A stretch of DNA of 64,000 bases from Chalara sp. BL73 (lineage: Eukaryota > Ascomycota > Leotiomycetes > Helotiales): assembly GCA_918026815.1 (NCBI GenBank), contig CAKJVC010000150.1, positions 558,001 through 622,000 of the forward strand, written 5' to 3'. Each line of letters opens with the position of its first letter. Position 1 is the stretch's first letter. The translations under genes and the position numbers were made by a program. The notes beneath the pieces are model-generated. The model was not told the origin of the DNA. It searched no databases and saw nothing but the letters and a program-made list of their open reading frames with translations. Positions 25,223-35,733 of this stretch are shown in pieces.

Positions 25223-25808
25223 TTAATCGCTGATATATTTCAAGATGCTGAAAAGTAATTTATTTTCTACTTTGCAACCAGCCTCATCACCTTTTACAAA
25301 ATAATCCCAGAGTGGAATGCTAATATCCATCATATCAATCCCCTTTTTGTTATGTTGACACACCAGCTCATATGCCACTGAGCACAAAGGCCATTTGGGT
25401 CAAATACAGTTCTCCAGACTTACCAGGTCTTCCAGTGCTGTTTCAAGGGAGGTCTGCATTCGGTTGTCGCTGGCAGCAACCTCAGAAGCGCCATTGCCAT
25501 GGTTAAGGTGAGTGTTCACTAACGTCTGCTCCACCACCGCAAGGTATAGTAACTCACGTAGCTTCCTATTCTCATCCTCAAGTCGAAAGATTGTATCATA
25601 AAAAAGGATGTTGCGTATTGGAACTCTATTTACCTCGTATTCGTGGAGCCTGCGCTAGAAGCCTGGCGACATGCTCCCGTTTGCGTGCGCGAGACCGTCG
25701 CTGATTGTTGCGTATTCTAGCCAACGTAGCTGGCTGCGAATTCCAGTTAGTATTACCTGGAGAGAAGTGGCATGGGTTGCTGACCTCTCCTTTGAGTTTC
25801 GGTGCCAT
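25223..25808 (-). pseudogene. Broken bZIP transcription factor
   Basis: The ATG at 25808 opens a frame with a clear bZIP basic region (RNNQRRSRARKREHVARL). The zipper (RRLHEYE ... RLEDENRKLRELL) and the C-terminal family region (VAYELVCQHNKKG...DISIPLWDYFVKGDEAGCKV...LLFSILKYISD, stop at 25223) continue in another frame. The shift falls at about 25655-25665, where one extra base would explain it. A single in-frame TGA lies near 25407. Apart from these two lesions the coding sequence is continuous and well preserved, so inactivation looks recent, or a base error is present in the assembly. If intact it would be a nuclear DNA-binding regulator of about 190 residues. It faces away from the SDR gene to its right. 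Confidence 0.7.
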
Positions 25809-26657
25809 GACTGCGCGACATGGTTTGAATAGAAGTGGCGAGAATCGGTTTCTCGGGGTGGGGCATGGCGCATTCCCTTAGCAACCACCAACCTCACCAG
25901 CATTCCAAATGGTCATTTGGCCACAACAAAGAGTGTGACAAAATAGGGTGATATTCGTAGATTTTGGCTCATTTGCTTTAACATACTCCAATTTTAGAGT
26001 TTTGGGAGTACTGTGAAATAAACTCTAATTTTTGATGTTGCTCCCTTACTACCGAGTCACAACTGCATCATACCCTGGAACAGCACTTACCACGGCCTTG
26101 GCCTTGGTGGCCCGGGTCCTAGCCTAGTGGCATGCAAGCTGCTGACACCAATAGAGTGCGACCTCATCCACCGGGATTCTGATTAAGAAAAATAGTGGAG
26201 AAAAACTACAGCATTTCCATATACTTCGTGGTCATACAGAAAGACGCCTCTCACAGCTTACAGGGCGAGACGATCGCATATTGAGGTCACCTTTTTCTTT
26301 TTTACTTTTTTTTTAACAGGCCAGAAGTAGGTTCAGGCTAATGCAATCTGCTGACTGCTAGGGAAGAATGCGTTGGGCCGCTGGTCTCTACATTTCTGGG
26401 CTGTTGACTGCGATGACTAGTCGACGATAGCTTTTGATGGAGTTAGGGGATTCTCCTTTCTTTTATGCTGGGTTGATGTTCGGACCAACCAACACGCCTG
26501 ACTGGTTCTCAGCGGCTCCTTAAATGAATCGTTCTCTTTTTACTTTTTCTTCATTCCTCCCCCCAAAGCAAAATACCACTCCTCAACTATCTCCAACCAC
26601 TTAAGTCCACCTCTATTACACATAATCACTGTACTCGATTCGCACATTTATATCACC
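25809..26657. promoter_or_regulatory. Divergent promoter region of the bZIP relic and SDR gene
   Basis: An 849-nt gap. The 26520-26640 part is strongly pyrimidine-rich (CT runs, CCAACCACTT), a usual leader for well expressed fungal genes, and ends at the SDR start in TATATCACCATGG. Runs of T lie near 26293-26315. No specific operator is recognised. Confidence 0.4.
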
Positions 26658-27656
26658 ATGGCCACAAAGTACACCGCGGTTCATCAGTCACCAAATGGCC
26701 CAGGAGATGCCCGTCCGACAGCATTGCAAATCATTCAAGATGAGGCCCTGGAAGGTAAACTACACGGCAAGGTGATTTTTATTACAGGCTGTTCTTCCGG
26801 CCTGGGCGTCGAAACAGCTAAAGCACTTTTTGTAACTGGTGCTACTCTTTACCTCACAGCTCGAGATCTCACCAAAGCAAAGACGGCTTTGGGAGACCTT
26901 ATCTCGTCACCGCGCGTGCATCTCTTGGAACTCGACCTCAACTCCCTGGCAAGTGTGCGCACATGTGCTGGCACATTCCTCTCCAAGTCGCAGACCCTCA
27001 ATATATTCATCGCTAACGCTGGAGTCATGAACACGCCTGAGGGCCGTACCCAGGATGGATTTGAGACTCAATTGGGCACCAACCATCTTGCGCACTTCCT
27101 GCTGTTCAACCTACTTAAGAATGTCATGCTCGCATCGTCAACTCCATCGTTCGAGTCTCGCGCCGTCATCCTCTCCTCAATTGCTCACCGAGCCGCAGAA
27201 GTCAACTTCTCAAACCTCCAAATGGATGGAAACTACATCCCCTGGATCGCCTACGGCCAAAGCAAGACGGCAAATCTCTGGACTGCGAACGAGATCGAGC
27301 GCCGGTATGGCGCAAAAGGTCTGCATGCATGGAGTGTGCAACCTGGCGGAGTTAATACTGGGTTAGTAAGACATGCTTCCGAGGAAGAGCAGGCTGCTAT
27401 GGTGAAGGATGAGGCGCTTGCAAAGATCTTCAAGAGCCCGGAACAAGGTGCTGCAACAAGTACGTGGGGAGCTGTGGCCAAGGCATTAGATGGCCAGGGA
27501 GGGAGGTATCTGGAGGATTGTCAAATTAGTAAGCAGTGGAATGAAAGTGATGGACAGTGGGGGCCGGGCTACGCTGCTTGGGCGTACAATGAAGAGAAAG
27601 AGGCTAAGCTGTGGGCTAAGTCACTAGAGTTGGTTGGATTGGAAGATGATGCGTAA
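26658..27656 (+). CDS. Short-chain dehydrogenase/reductase
   Basis: Intact single-exon gene, 332 residues, starting in a strong CACCATGGCC context. It has the cofactor-binding motif TGCSSGLG (about residues 43-50), NAGV (about 119-122) and the YxxxK catalytic pair in AYGQSKTAN with an upstream serine in ILSSIAHRA. QPGGVNTGL follows the active site, as in the WW-domain-oxidoreductase/retinol-dehydrogenase-like branch of fungal SDRs. It should use NAD(P)(H) to interconvert an alcohol and a carbonyl; the substrate cannot be told. No signal peptide or membrane helix is seen, so it is probably cytosolic. Lack of introns is unusual in this window. Confidence 0.92.
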   Translation: MATKYTAVHQSPNGPGDARPTALQIIQDEALEGKLHGKVIFITGCSSGLGVETAKALFVTGATLYLTARDLTKAKTALGDLISSPRVHLLELDLNSLASVRTCAGTFLSKSQTLNIFIANAGVMNTPEGRTQDGFETQLGTNHLAHFLLFNLLKNVMLASSTPSFESRAVILSSIAHRAAEVNFSNLQMDGNYIPWIAYGQSKTANLWTANEIERRYGAKGLHAWSVQPGGVNTGLVRHASEEEQAAMVKDEALAKIFKSPEQGAATSTWGAVAKALDGQGGRYLEDCQISKQWNESDGQWGPGYAAWAYNEEKEAKLWAKSLELVGLEDDA

Positions 27657-28409
27657 GGGGAGCTTGGTTGTATTTTGTGATGGAAGGCGAGTGTAGCTGA
27701 AAGAAAGTCGCAGATTAAAAATTTTACAACTATCGGCATTGTAACTACAGATGACCAGCTTCTCAAGTCTCCTGTAGCTCAACTTTCATATGGTGAGTGT
27801 GCGAAACGGTTTGAGACAGTGGGAACTCATCAGGCAGGTGAAGCTGGACTTGACGGACTCGTGAGGAAATCCCAGCTATCTACCTACACACTCCATAATA
27901 TATTAAGCCTCAGGTGTGGTGTAGTGTATACAAAGACGCGAAAATGGCCCAAACCGAGGCCAGTGCATCAGCGATTTTTGTGTTATTTAAATGTTAGTGA
28001 GTTCTGCCAGCACAGATAGCATACAAGGATAAGCAGTTTACTTCGACCCTCAGGGTTCCACGTCCATCTACCGTGGCTTATGGTGGGGTGGTTTGGGGAG
28101 CTATCGCTTACCACAAAATTTTGCCTAGGGGGATTTCAATAGCTGCATTTAATGCCCCTACAGACGTGTTGAGGTGTTGAAGATGTGATGCCATTTGGGA
28201 ATGAGAATTTGCGGCATATGAAGTGACGTCCATTGTGAATTTTTCAGCGGTGATTCTATTGATTCTACAGCGAGAAGTGCTTGATGTAGACAGGCAATAG
28301 TATTTGTAAGTGGCTGTCTATATTTATTTATGCTAGTACCTCTTAAATAATTGTCTACCTACAGCGTAGCAAACTACAACTCCGAGCCGAGAGCGCTGTA
28401 TTATGGTAT
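27657..28409. other. Convergent intergenic region
   Basis: A 753-nt gap between the 3' ends of the SDR (plus) and beta-propeller gene (minus). Only short frames without motifs. Confidence 0.5.
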
Positions 28410-29459
28410 CTAGCGACAGAGGTCTGCGAATGTGTAAGGGAGATCTACCCTAACAACCTGGCCTTCTGTTGTACTATTCCCCTCATCAACAGTCGCCGCA
28501 GCTGTAACATACAAACTATTCCAGTCAAGGTGTGTTCGACCAAACGCCACCGCACTATCTGACATCAAGAGAGTGGAATTGGCCACAATACTTGCTCTCT
28601 TCCCTGGAATATCCACCTCAACCAACGTGAACTGCCCATTCATTGCAATCCATGCTTTCTTTCCGTTGCGTGACATAGCGAAATCATCACCAGCTGTATT
28701 ATTGACAATGACTTCCACCGATCCGGTACGGGTTCCAGTCGAGAGGGAGATGGGTATTTTCGCAAAAAGTCCTTGGTTCAAGTTCACGAAGAACAAATCA
28801 CGTTCGTGAATTTGTATTCCATTAATGCCAATAGGTAATCCAGTTTGCAAAATCTTCATCGTGTCGTCCTCAATCACAGTCTCGAATTCTCCAGTATTGA
28901 CGTTAAGTTTGGTGATCGAGCCAGAAACAGAATCGGAAACCAGGAGATTTGAGTTATCGTTGGGAGATAGGCGGCACAGCCCATTGAGCAACTGTGAATC
29001 GGGGAGCTTCGTAACCAAGGAGACCTGGGCAGCTCGAGACACGGTGCCATTCTTGGTTGTACGGAATCGTCGCATATCCACTTTCCAAACAGCATTTGAG
29101 CCAGGGACTGCGACCACTCCGGTTAAATTCAACGAGACGACATAAAAGATGTCTTGCTCTAATTCGGCAATGCCAGTGAGTGCAGTGGAGGCAGGGATTT
29201 CGGCTATCAGGATTTGATCCTTCGATTCATCTGGAGAAACTTGGAATATAGAAGACGAAGACGTCGATGTTACTATAAGCTCCCCGGTATGACGAACTGC
29301 GACATTCTCGAGGTTACTTAGTGCGGGAATATCTTGGATCACCGTTAGGGAGTAATTGCCGGAAAAATTCAGTTTAGACGTTGAGAAGGAGGACACCGGG
29401 GAGGGCTGCGCGAGAATTGCAATCGCAAGGCCGTAGATGAATGAAGTACCGGGAATCAT
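28410..29459 (-). CDS. Secreted six-bladed beta-propeller (SMP-30/TolB-like) protein
   Basis: Single exon, 349 residues from the ATG at 29459. The N-terminus (MIPGTSFIYGLAIAILAQPSP) looks like a secretion signal. The rest consists of repeated beta-strand motifs such as LENVAVRHTGELIVTS, GLCRLSPNDNSNLLVSD and GINGIQIHERDLFFVN, typical of fungal SMP-30/gluconolactonase-like propellers. Several N-glycosylation sequons (e.g. NFSG, NLTG, NGTV, NNTA, NSTL) fit passage through the ER. Such proteins occur beside some secondary-metabolism genes but their reaction is mostly unknown, so no substrate is assigned. The upstream frame continues without another ATG before it. Confidence 0.8.
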   Translation of the reverse strand: MIPGTSFIYGLAIAILAQPSPVSSFSTSKLNFSGNYSLTVIQDIPALSNLENVAVRHTGELIVTSTSSSSIFQVSPDESKDQILIAEIPASTALTGIAELEQDIFYVVSLNLTGVVAVPGSNAVWKVDMRRFRTTKNGTVSRAAQVSLVTKLPDSQLLNGLCRLSPNDNSNLLVSDSVSGSITKLNVNTGEFETVIEDDTMKILQTGLPIGINGIQIHERDLFFVNLNQGLFAKIPISLSTGTRTGSVEVIVNNTAGDDFAMSRNGKKAWIAMNGQFTLVEVDIPGKRASIVANSTLLMSDSAVAFGRTHLDWNSLYVTAAATVDEGNSTTEGQVVRVDLPYTFADLCR

Positions 29460-30086
29460 TCTGATAGTGTCCAATAACTGATTGAGTGAGGAGAAACTGT
29501 GGGAACGTGACACTTCCTGCGGAATAGAACACAATCATGAAGGGAATATTGCAATTTTATATAAACTTGGCGAACGCACGGATCCCATTGATATTTGTTG
29601 ATCTTGGCATTTAAAAATCTTGAATCTACCGCGGATGTCCGGAGTTGCTCATGGTTTGCTCTGTAGAGTGACGACATGGGCCGTGAAACGCCACCCACAA
29701 TCTGCCGAATATTTGCCACTGTGATGATTCGTGCCAACGGAACGAGTCCCTGAGGACTAATTTCGTCGCTACCCGCCTCGACGGGATGCTGCATGAGTCT
29801 AAGCAATCTCCGTTCTGCCCACTTCGGGCTGTTAAGTCTTGCAACATCCTAATGCATCTTCACGCAACGAGACACCTCGAAGGAGAAGGTTCGTAAGTCA
29901 CTTTAATTGTATGAACAAGGCTATAGGTTAACAAGTCGTATGCTTTGACACCAATTAGTTTTTACACAGTGCTTGGTGTCTGCAGAGTTTTTTCGTGTTT
30001 TACACACTTCTTGGTTTTTGCACACCACTTGGTTTCCACGTAACTATTCTGACCCCGAACATAGCCGCTCATTAGTTGGTACACAC
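29460..30086. other. Intergenic region with short repeated motif
   Basis: 5' flank of the propeller gene, then DNA leading into the Tc1/mariner relic. Around 29955-30040 a motif of the form ACAC..(G)CTTGGT is repeated about three times (e.g. ACACAGTGCTTGGT, ACACACTTCTTGGT, ACACCACTTGGT), perhaps part of a transposon end. Confidence 0.35.
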
Positions 30087-30584
30087 TTTTTTCTATTATG
30101 GTGTGGGCTGTGCTTGGCCATGACTTTAAGTCCCCCTTTTATTTTCTTTCGTACGAAGGAGAAGGTAAAGGGTTCACATAACGAAAGTATGCTAGCCGGA
30201 TCTTAAAAAGACCATTAAAAAACCTCTTTAGTCAACCAGGGGCCTTCTTTTGTGTCGAAGACAATAGCCCGGTACACGAGAGGCCATATACACGAAGGAA
30301 TAAAGGGTTGTGTAATGTATATGGACAGAGTGTCATATTCACTCGATTAATTGGCCGCCTAGTCCTCCTGACCTTGATCTAATCGAAAATACACGGAGGG
30401 CCTTAAAGCAAAACATACGTAATCGTAATCCGCACAGAAGTTGGACCCTTTCTAACTTAAAGGAGGCTATGGTTGATATCCGGGAGACAGAGATCTCTAT
30501 AGGATTAATTAATAGGTTTATTGATACGATACAAGAGCGTCTTTCAAAAGTTAGAGTGCGAAAGGGAGTATCTTCGGGCTAGTG
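30087..30584 (+). mobile_element. Tc1/mariner transposase relic
   Basis: A degraded C-terminal half of a Tc1/mariner-type DDE transposase. Readable parts, in two frames, are SIMVWAVLGHDFKSP, then GAFFCVEDNSPVHE (the second catalytic aspartate region), then NWPPSPPDLDLIEN (the third catalytic acidic region; usual form WP..SPDLNPIEN), followed by a helical tail ending at a TAG near 30580. An internal stop (about 30178) and a frame change near 30330-30345 break it, and the N-terminal half is absent. It cannot encode an active transposase. Confidence 0.7.
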
Positions 30585-30745
30585 AATGTAAACGAAAGTG
30601 GCAAAATATATATTCCCTAATTAGGCATAGAAAGGTGACAGAAACATGGGGTCGCACGAGACCCACCTAAAACCCCCCTACCGTATACCCAGCTGCATAC
30701 CAACACACGTAATAAGGAAAGCGGGACCAACGTACGTGTCAGATC

Positions 30746-30769
30746 TATCCCTTTAACCGCCGGTGCGGC
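30746..30769 (+). repeat. Left terminal inverted repeat of the piggyBac element
   Basis: 24 bp reading TATCCCTTTAACCGCCGGTG followed by CGGC; the exact reverse complement lies at 32717-32740. Confidence 0.9.
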
Positions 30770-30869
30770 AGGCCCTTGTAATTGATCACGTGACCTCACC
30801 CCATCAAAATAAACAAACCTCGTAAAAATGACCTTCATATAACAACAGCTCTATCACAACACCACAACC

Positions 30870-32632
30870 ATGCCTAGAAAAGAGACTATTGCTGATTCTA
30901 CTGATCCAGGGACCTTAAGACCTAAGATTCCTCCTACTACAACGACTGGCACACACTTTGTGCCTCTTGAATGCCCTCAATTTGACTTCGATATCACGCT
31001 TCCTACACACGTTGCGCCAAACGACGCATTGGCTATTTGGAGCCTGTTTTTTACTCAGGAACAACTAAAAGTGATAGTTGAGAATACAAATGAGTACATA
31101 TCGAAAAAGAAACTCTATGGCCTTCGTACAAAAGGCGCACGCGTTGTCCAGCCTATCACAATTGCTGAGTTGTACAGATACATGGGAATATGGATTTATA
31201 TGGGATTATATATAGAAAACAATATTCAGACGTATTGGAGTACTTCAGAATCGATGCTTCGACATACAATAGTTGCTTAAACAATGAGTAAAAATCGATA
31301 GGAGGACATACATCGATTTTTGCAGCTTTCTAGACTTGGTGCGCGTGACGTATTTCAGAAGGTTTGAAGCAACTTTATACTGTATTATATAGTAAACTGA
31401 CTTTACTTTTACTTTAGGTTGAACCTTTAAATACGCACATTCAGTCTATTTGCACGCAACTTTGGGTGTTTGGCCGCGACTTAGCTGTCGACGAGGCTAT
31501 GGCCCGATTTGCTGGCAAATCAAACGATACTCTTACAATACTTTCTAAACCTATTTCAAAGGGTTATAAAGTGTGGTGCCTAGCTCAAAAAGGCTATATA
31601 CTTGTATAGTGTTTTTACAAAAAAGGGAAAGGCAAAGATCGAGGGCTTTAAAACGTTGTATTTCCAACAGAACTCAAAACAAATTCTACAGCCGCTGTCG
31701 TTCCGTACTTGATTTCAAAGCTTCTTACAGCTAAATTCAGGTACTGCGTGTACTTGGATAACCTTTTTACGTCTACAAAGCTGTTGAAAGTACTTCGAGA
31801 CCGGGGAATAGGTGCTACAGGCACATGCCGAGGAAATTTTGGCATATCGAAGGATCTAGTACAAAAAAAGGCTATTGACAAAACAAAAGATGAAATACCT
31901 TGGGGAACTTTGATTACTCGACTTTCGGAAGACCAACAAATCTGTTTTTTGGCCTGGAAAGATAACGCTTTGGTCTTTTTCTAGTCTACAATTGCAGATG
32001 GCCAAAGTACAATTATTCGAAAACGCAAACGCCCTTCAGAAACTTCTTTTTCAGCTAAAACAGCTAGAGTTCCTTTTGGTGATTCACTTACTAAAAAGCT
32101 ATTAATACCTCGATTCGTCGACGATTACAATCATCAAATGAACGCTGTTGATTAAGCTGATTAACTAAGATCATATAACTCTGGTTTACGACGTATTCGC
32201 AAAGGAGGATGGCAAGCTATTTGGCACTTTTTATTCAACGTTGTTCTAGTCAATTGCTATTTTCTTTTTTTTCATTTTACAGCTTTTGATACGGAAAGGT
32301 TTACAACTCAAAAAGCGTTCAGAATAGAGCTTGCTACAGCTCTAATGAAAAAAGCTCAAGTAACTTTACGCAAAAAGAAAGCTCTTGTTTTACCTTCTAT
32401 TGAATCGATTCACAAATTAGAGCATACAACTAGCTGTCGAGACTGTTATGCTTGCAAAGAAAGAGGTCATGTCAGAGAACCTTCAAAACGCAGGATTTTA
32501 GGCCAAATTACAGGCAATTCGAAACAAAATCAACGTCCTCCATCATCGAGGTATTCATGTATTGCATGCCAGGTGCCCCTTTGTTCGACAGGCGACTGTT
32601 TTGAGTGGTATCATGAAAATAGAGTAGAATAG
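30870..32632 (+). pseudogene. piggyBac-family transposase with stop codons only
   Basis: From the ATG at 30870 the frame runs through an intron (31362-31417; GTTTGA donor, CTTTAG acceptor) to 32632 without a frame change, but contains seven premature stops: 31278, 31299, 31607, 31649, 31982, 32153 and 32162. Family landmarks are present. They are the N-terminal FTQEQLKVIVENTNEY, the first catalytic Asp in DLAVDEAMARF with KPISKGYKVW, the second in VYLDNLFTSTKLL, the third around DYNHQMNAVD, and a C-terminal Cys/His zinc-binding tail (CRDCYAC...CIACQVPLC). Several stops fit CAA-to-TAA or TGG-to-TAG changes, as expected of repeat-induced point mutation in ascomycetes. Not functional as it stands. 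Confidence 0.85.
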
Positions 32633-32716
32633 AGGCAATAGAAGATAGATTTCAATAAAATTGACCTGAATTACAGCCTCTGATTGGCCGTAGCCCCACT
32701 TATTGCGGCTGTTCCC

Positions 32717-32740
32717 GCCGCACCGGCGGTTAAAGGGATA
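32717..32740 (-). repeat. Right terminal inverted repeat of the piggyBac element
   Basis: Perfect 24-bp reverse complement of 30746-30769. Confidence 0.9.
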
Positions 32741-33966
32741 AGTTATGCTAAACAAGGGTATGCAGCTGGTCTTGGACACGATGTAGCATGGGATTGTAGC
32801 CAAGTAAGCAAAATAAAAGGATGGCTTATGTGCTCCATAACTGGGGTAACATTCATAGAAGTTTAGAATTATGTTATTAGGGAGGCAGTTCATGCCCAAA
32901 TTCCTTCTGTCTCCTCTGCTGAGAACTTTGTACCAAAGTCGACGCTGAAAGCTAATATGTTAATCAAAGGTTAAGACGGGTGATACTCTACTTGCCGTGC
33001 GTCGAGAGATCTGAGCGGTACTGTTCTTAGTCCGATTCTGCTTCAACTATGGCTCCTCTTCTTAGGGTGTTATGGTTACGCTATAGGGCCCGATGATAAG
33101 GGAAAACGTTCTCATTGAAGGCCAAATAATGGTCCCAGGACCCAAATGATATTCCATCAATGGGGTGCCAGGCGATTGCTGTTACATGAAATGCCTCCTT
33201 CCTAGAGCAAACGTAGTTCAGGTTTGGCTCACGGCTAAGGGTAGGCTAAGGAGTAAACAATGATGAACTTGAATCTGTTGCCCAGGAACTCAGAGGCATT
33301 GATATGCCTTACATTTTGTCTCTCCTCGATAGCGAGAGTGTCTTACGGACAGGGATTACTGTATGAGGACAGCGTGGGATGGGGCCTTTTCTTAAAGAAC
33401 CAGGAAGCTATCGTGGAACCAAAGATAGTGCGCCAGCTAATAATTAGATAGTTGCAAGTGAATACAAACACTAAGTAAAGATGTATGATGGTGGAATATC
33501 ACTGTCAATCAGCATCGCATGAGCATCTCTTAGCGCAAGAGTCCCTTACCACAACCATCGTATATGTAACTCTTCAAGGGTTACCACACCTTGTTCCGTG
33601 CGCGGGGTCCAGACTCTTGCAGCTACACTAGCTTAGACAGAGTTTTGGAAGACAAATGCCCACAGAAAGAATGCTGCAGTGCTAGAATCTTGACCCAATA
33701 GCACGAAGCAGAAAACGGAGTAATGAACACCTTGCGGATAGCGGCTTTGCGGACAGGGGCTATATATAGATGAGCAAAGCAAGACGATTTATTGAATTGG
33801 AATTCTGGAAGATATTTATAAACTCATGACGTGCCAACCACCTGTAAAGACTTGTTCAGCCATGGTAGAGGCTTCCAATGCGAAAATATAAATGCTTTTG
33901 CGATCTCGTTTTCCAGCTACTTACTCATATCATATCATTTACACTGTTCAGCTCGCGCAGGCCCCA
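32741..33966. other. Intergenic region
   Basis: A 1.2-kb gap right of the transposon. A 63-codon ATG frame at 33260-33451 (plus) has a hydrophobic start but no motif. No gene is supported. Confidence 0.45.
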
Positions 33967-35083
33967 TCATTTCCCCTTCCAATACGTCTCCAGCATCTCC
34001 TTTACCGTCAAGGTCTTGATTTGTGGGAATGTGGCGTTGAGTTCTCCCGGAATATAGGAGATCTTCTCGTCTACCGTCCACTTCGAGAAAATGGCCATAA
34101 ACCACTGGAACTGTGGCTTGGGGAAAACCGCGTAGCAGGGGATCTGTGACGGAAGCTCCGTTATCTGCGAGTTCTTAAGCTTCTCAATAGAATCATAAGT
34201 GACCTTGAACTTGCAATCTGATGGCCGTGTTAGCGGCAAGAGTTTCTAGTAACGAACAAACGGGTGGCAAACCAAGCGTTTCCTCAGCGCAGAGAATAAA
34301 CTCGTTCCATGTGAGTACATCGCCAGCAATTCGACTCTGCTCTGGCCACTCCTCGAGGTCTAGCGATGCAACTACAAATCTGGCCACATCGAACGAGTAG
34401 GTGAAGGTGATACGACTGTTGCCGTCTCCCGGAATAGCAGCCTCCTTGTGTTCAATATCGAGGGCGAATGGTGAGGGCCGCAAGTAAGACTTGATGTGCG
34501 GTTGTGCCCAGTAATCGAGGAAGCAGCCGTTGAGGAACACCGTCCACTGCAATCCCGACTTCTTCAGCATTTCTATGGCGCCGAAATAATCAACCAGTAT
34601 AGGGAGATCGTTTACGGAACTTTAACCACGTTAACAAAAATCTGTCCATTGCTTAGAGAGTTGCTTGGATATGGAAAATTTACTCAGGAGGATACGCAAT
34701 GGCGAATGTGCTCGGAACAAAGCGCTTCGTTGTAGAAGATGCAGTTGCAGCCTTAATCAGATTCATCTGAGCGACTTTCAAAGCGTCTCCTTCGTAGCTA
34801 AGACAACTGATGACGGTGTGGATGTTGTTCTTCTCGAGTTCTCGTGTCATAGACTCAACATTGTTATAGTCAATCTGCAATGATGGAACTCCATTATCAA
34901 TTGCCTTAGACTGCGAAACGCTATTAGCTTCCCGAACAACTCTTCGCGTCTCCGGACACCTTAGGGCAAAGCTCGTACCCCCCTGGTAAGATTGAAGGCT
35001 TGGTAACGACTTTGCGCCTCCATAATTTTAATAATGGTCCGACCGACACTGCCAGTACCTCCTGCGATTGCGACATTGGACAT
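33967..35083 (-). CDS. NmrA-like (isoflavone-reductase-type) NAD(P)-binding protein
   Basis: Four exons: 34979-35083, 34684-34910, 34273-34619 and 33967-34217, with introns of 68, 64 and 55 nt, giving 309 residues in frame. The N-terminal Rossmann motif is VAIAGGTGSVGRTI (residues 4-17). NNIHTVISCLS and STTKRFVPSTFAIAYP follow, as in fungal NmrA-like/isoflavone reductase proteins. The middle has MLKKSGLQWTVFLNG and the end is the usual TVKEMLETYW. Family members bind NAD(P) and act either as reductases on aromatic or ketone substrates or as redox sensors; the sequence does not decide which. Cytosolic, as no signal is seen. A TRG instead of a TR(K/R) motif after strand 2 leaves the cofactor preference open. 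Confidence 0.85.
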
Positions 35084-35733
35084 TTTGAACAATGGAAGAT
35101 AGTGAGAAGTCTAAGGTGAAAAGTCTGGCAACCCTATTATTGCATGTATGTCGACCTTCTGCTGTGCAAATAAGGTGGGAGATCAAAGTAATAAACAACC
35201 ATCTCGGGGTCCACGGGATGCGGTTGCATAATTTTGTTGGGATGAGGCTGACTCGTGTGGACTTGTAACTAATGGCTGTAAGTTGTCATCTAACCATTCG
35301 GCAGCCTGCTGCAAGACTGGCCATCCTCGTCTTTTTAATGTTACAGAATACAGAACTGTTCATTAATTCCTGATTTAAATTTGTCACTAGAGGATTCCCC
35401 TTTTGCGCTCGCGTGAGAATGCCCTAACTCTTTGGAATAAGGTTCGTTTTCAATTATGTGTGATGCATGCATGTGTAAGAATGGAGGTGGGAGGAACGAG
35501 AACATGAAGTGAAATTATAGGACGGGTAGCATTCTCTATTGCCAACTGAAGCTAGCTGGTAACATTACGAGTAACTCCGAATTCGTGATAGGCGTTTGAG
35601 CAATCCCTAGTCAAGCATAACAGCTTGATTTTCTAGGGCCGAGGACAACATTTAAGGCTACAAAAGACCATTTGGTTATCGCCCAAACGAACTACACCTT
35701 GATACTTCACCATATTTTGAATGCATCACTGTT
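35084..35733. other. Intergenic region
   Basis: A 650-nt gap holding the promoter of the NmrA-like gene (minus) and the 3' flank of the bZIP-DUF3425 gene (minus). No coding signal. Confidence 0.5.

Larger units (their letters stand above)
30746..32740 (+). mobile_element. piggyBac-like DNA transposon, full-length but inactivated
   Basis: A 1995-bp unit bounded by perfect 24-bp inverted repeats at 30746-30769 and 32717-32740. Each repeat carries TTAA, the obligate target of piggyBac elements, 7 bp from its outer edge. One transposase gene fills the interior. A promoter-like region with CACGTG lies just inside the left end. The element sits beside the Tc1/mariner relic, forming a small transposon pocket. 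Confidence 0.85.

Noticed and set aside
29456..29806. 116-codon minus-strand frame upstream of the beta-propeller gene
   Set aside because: It overlaps the start of that gene in another frame and has no coding features.
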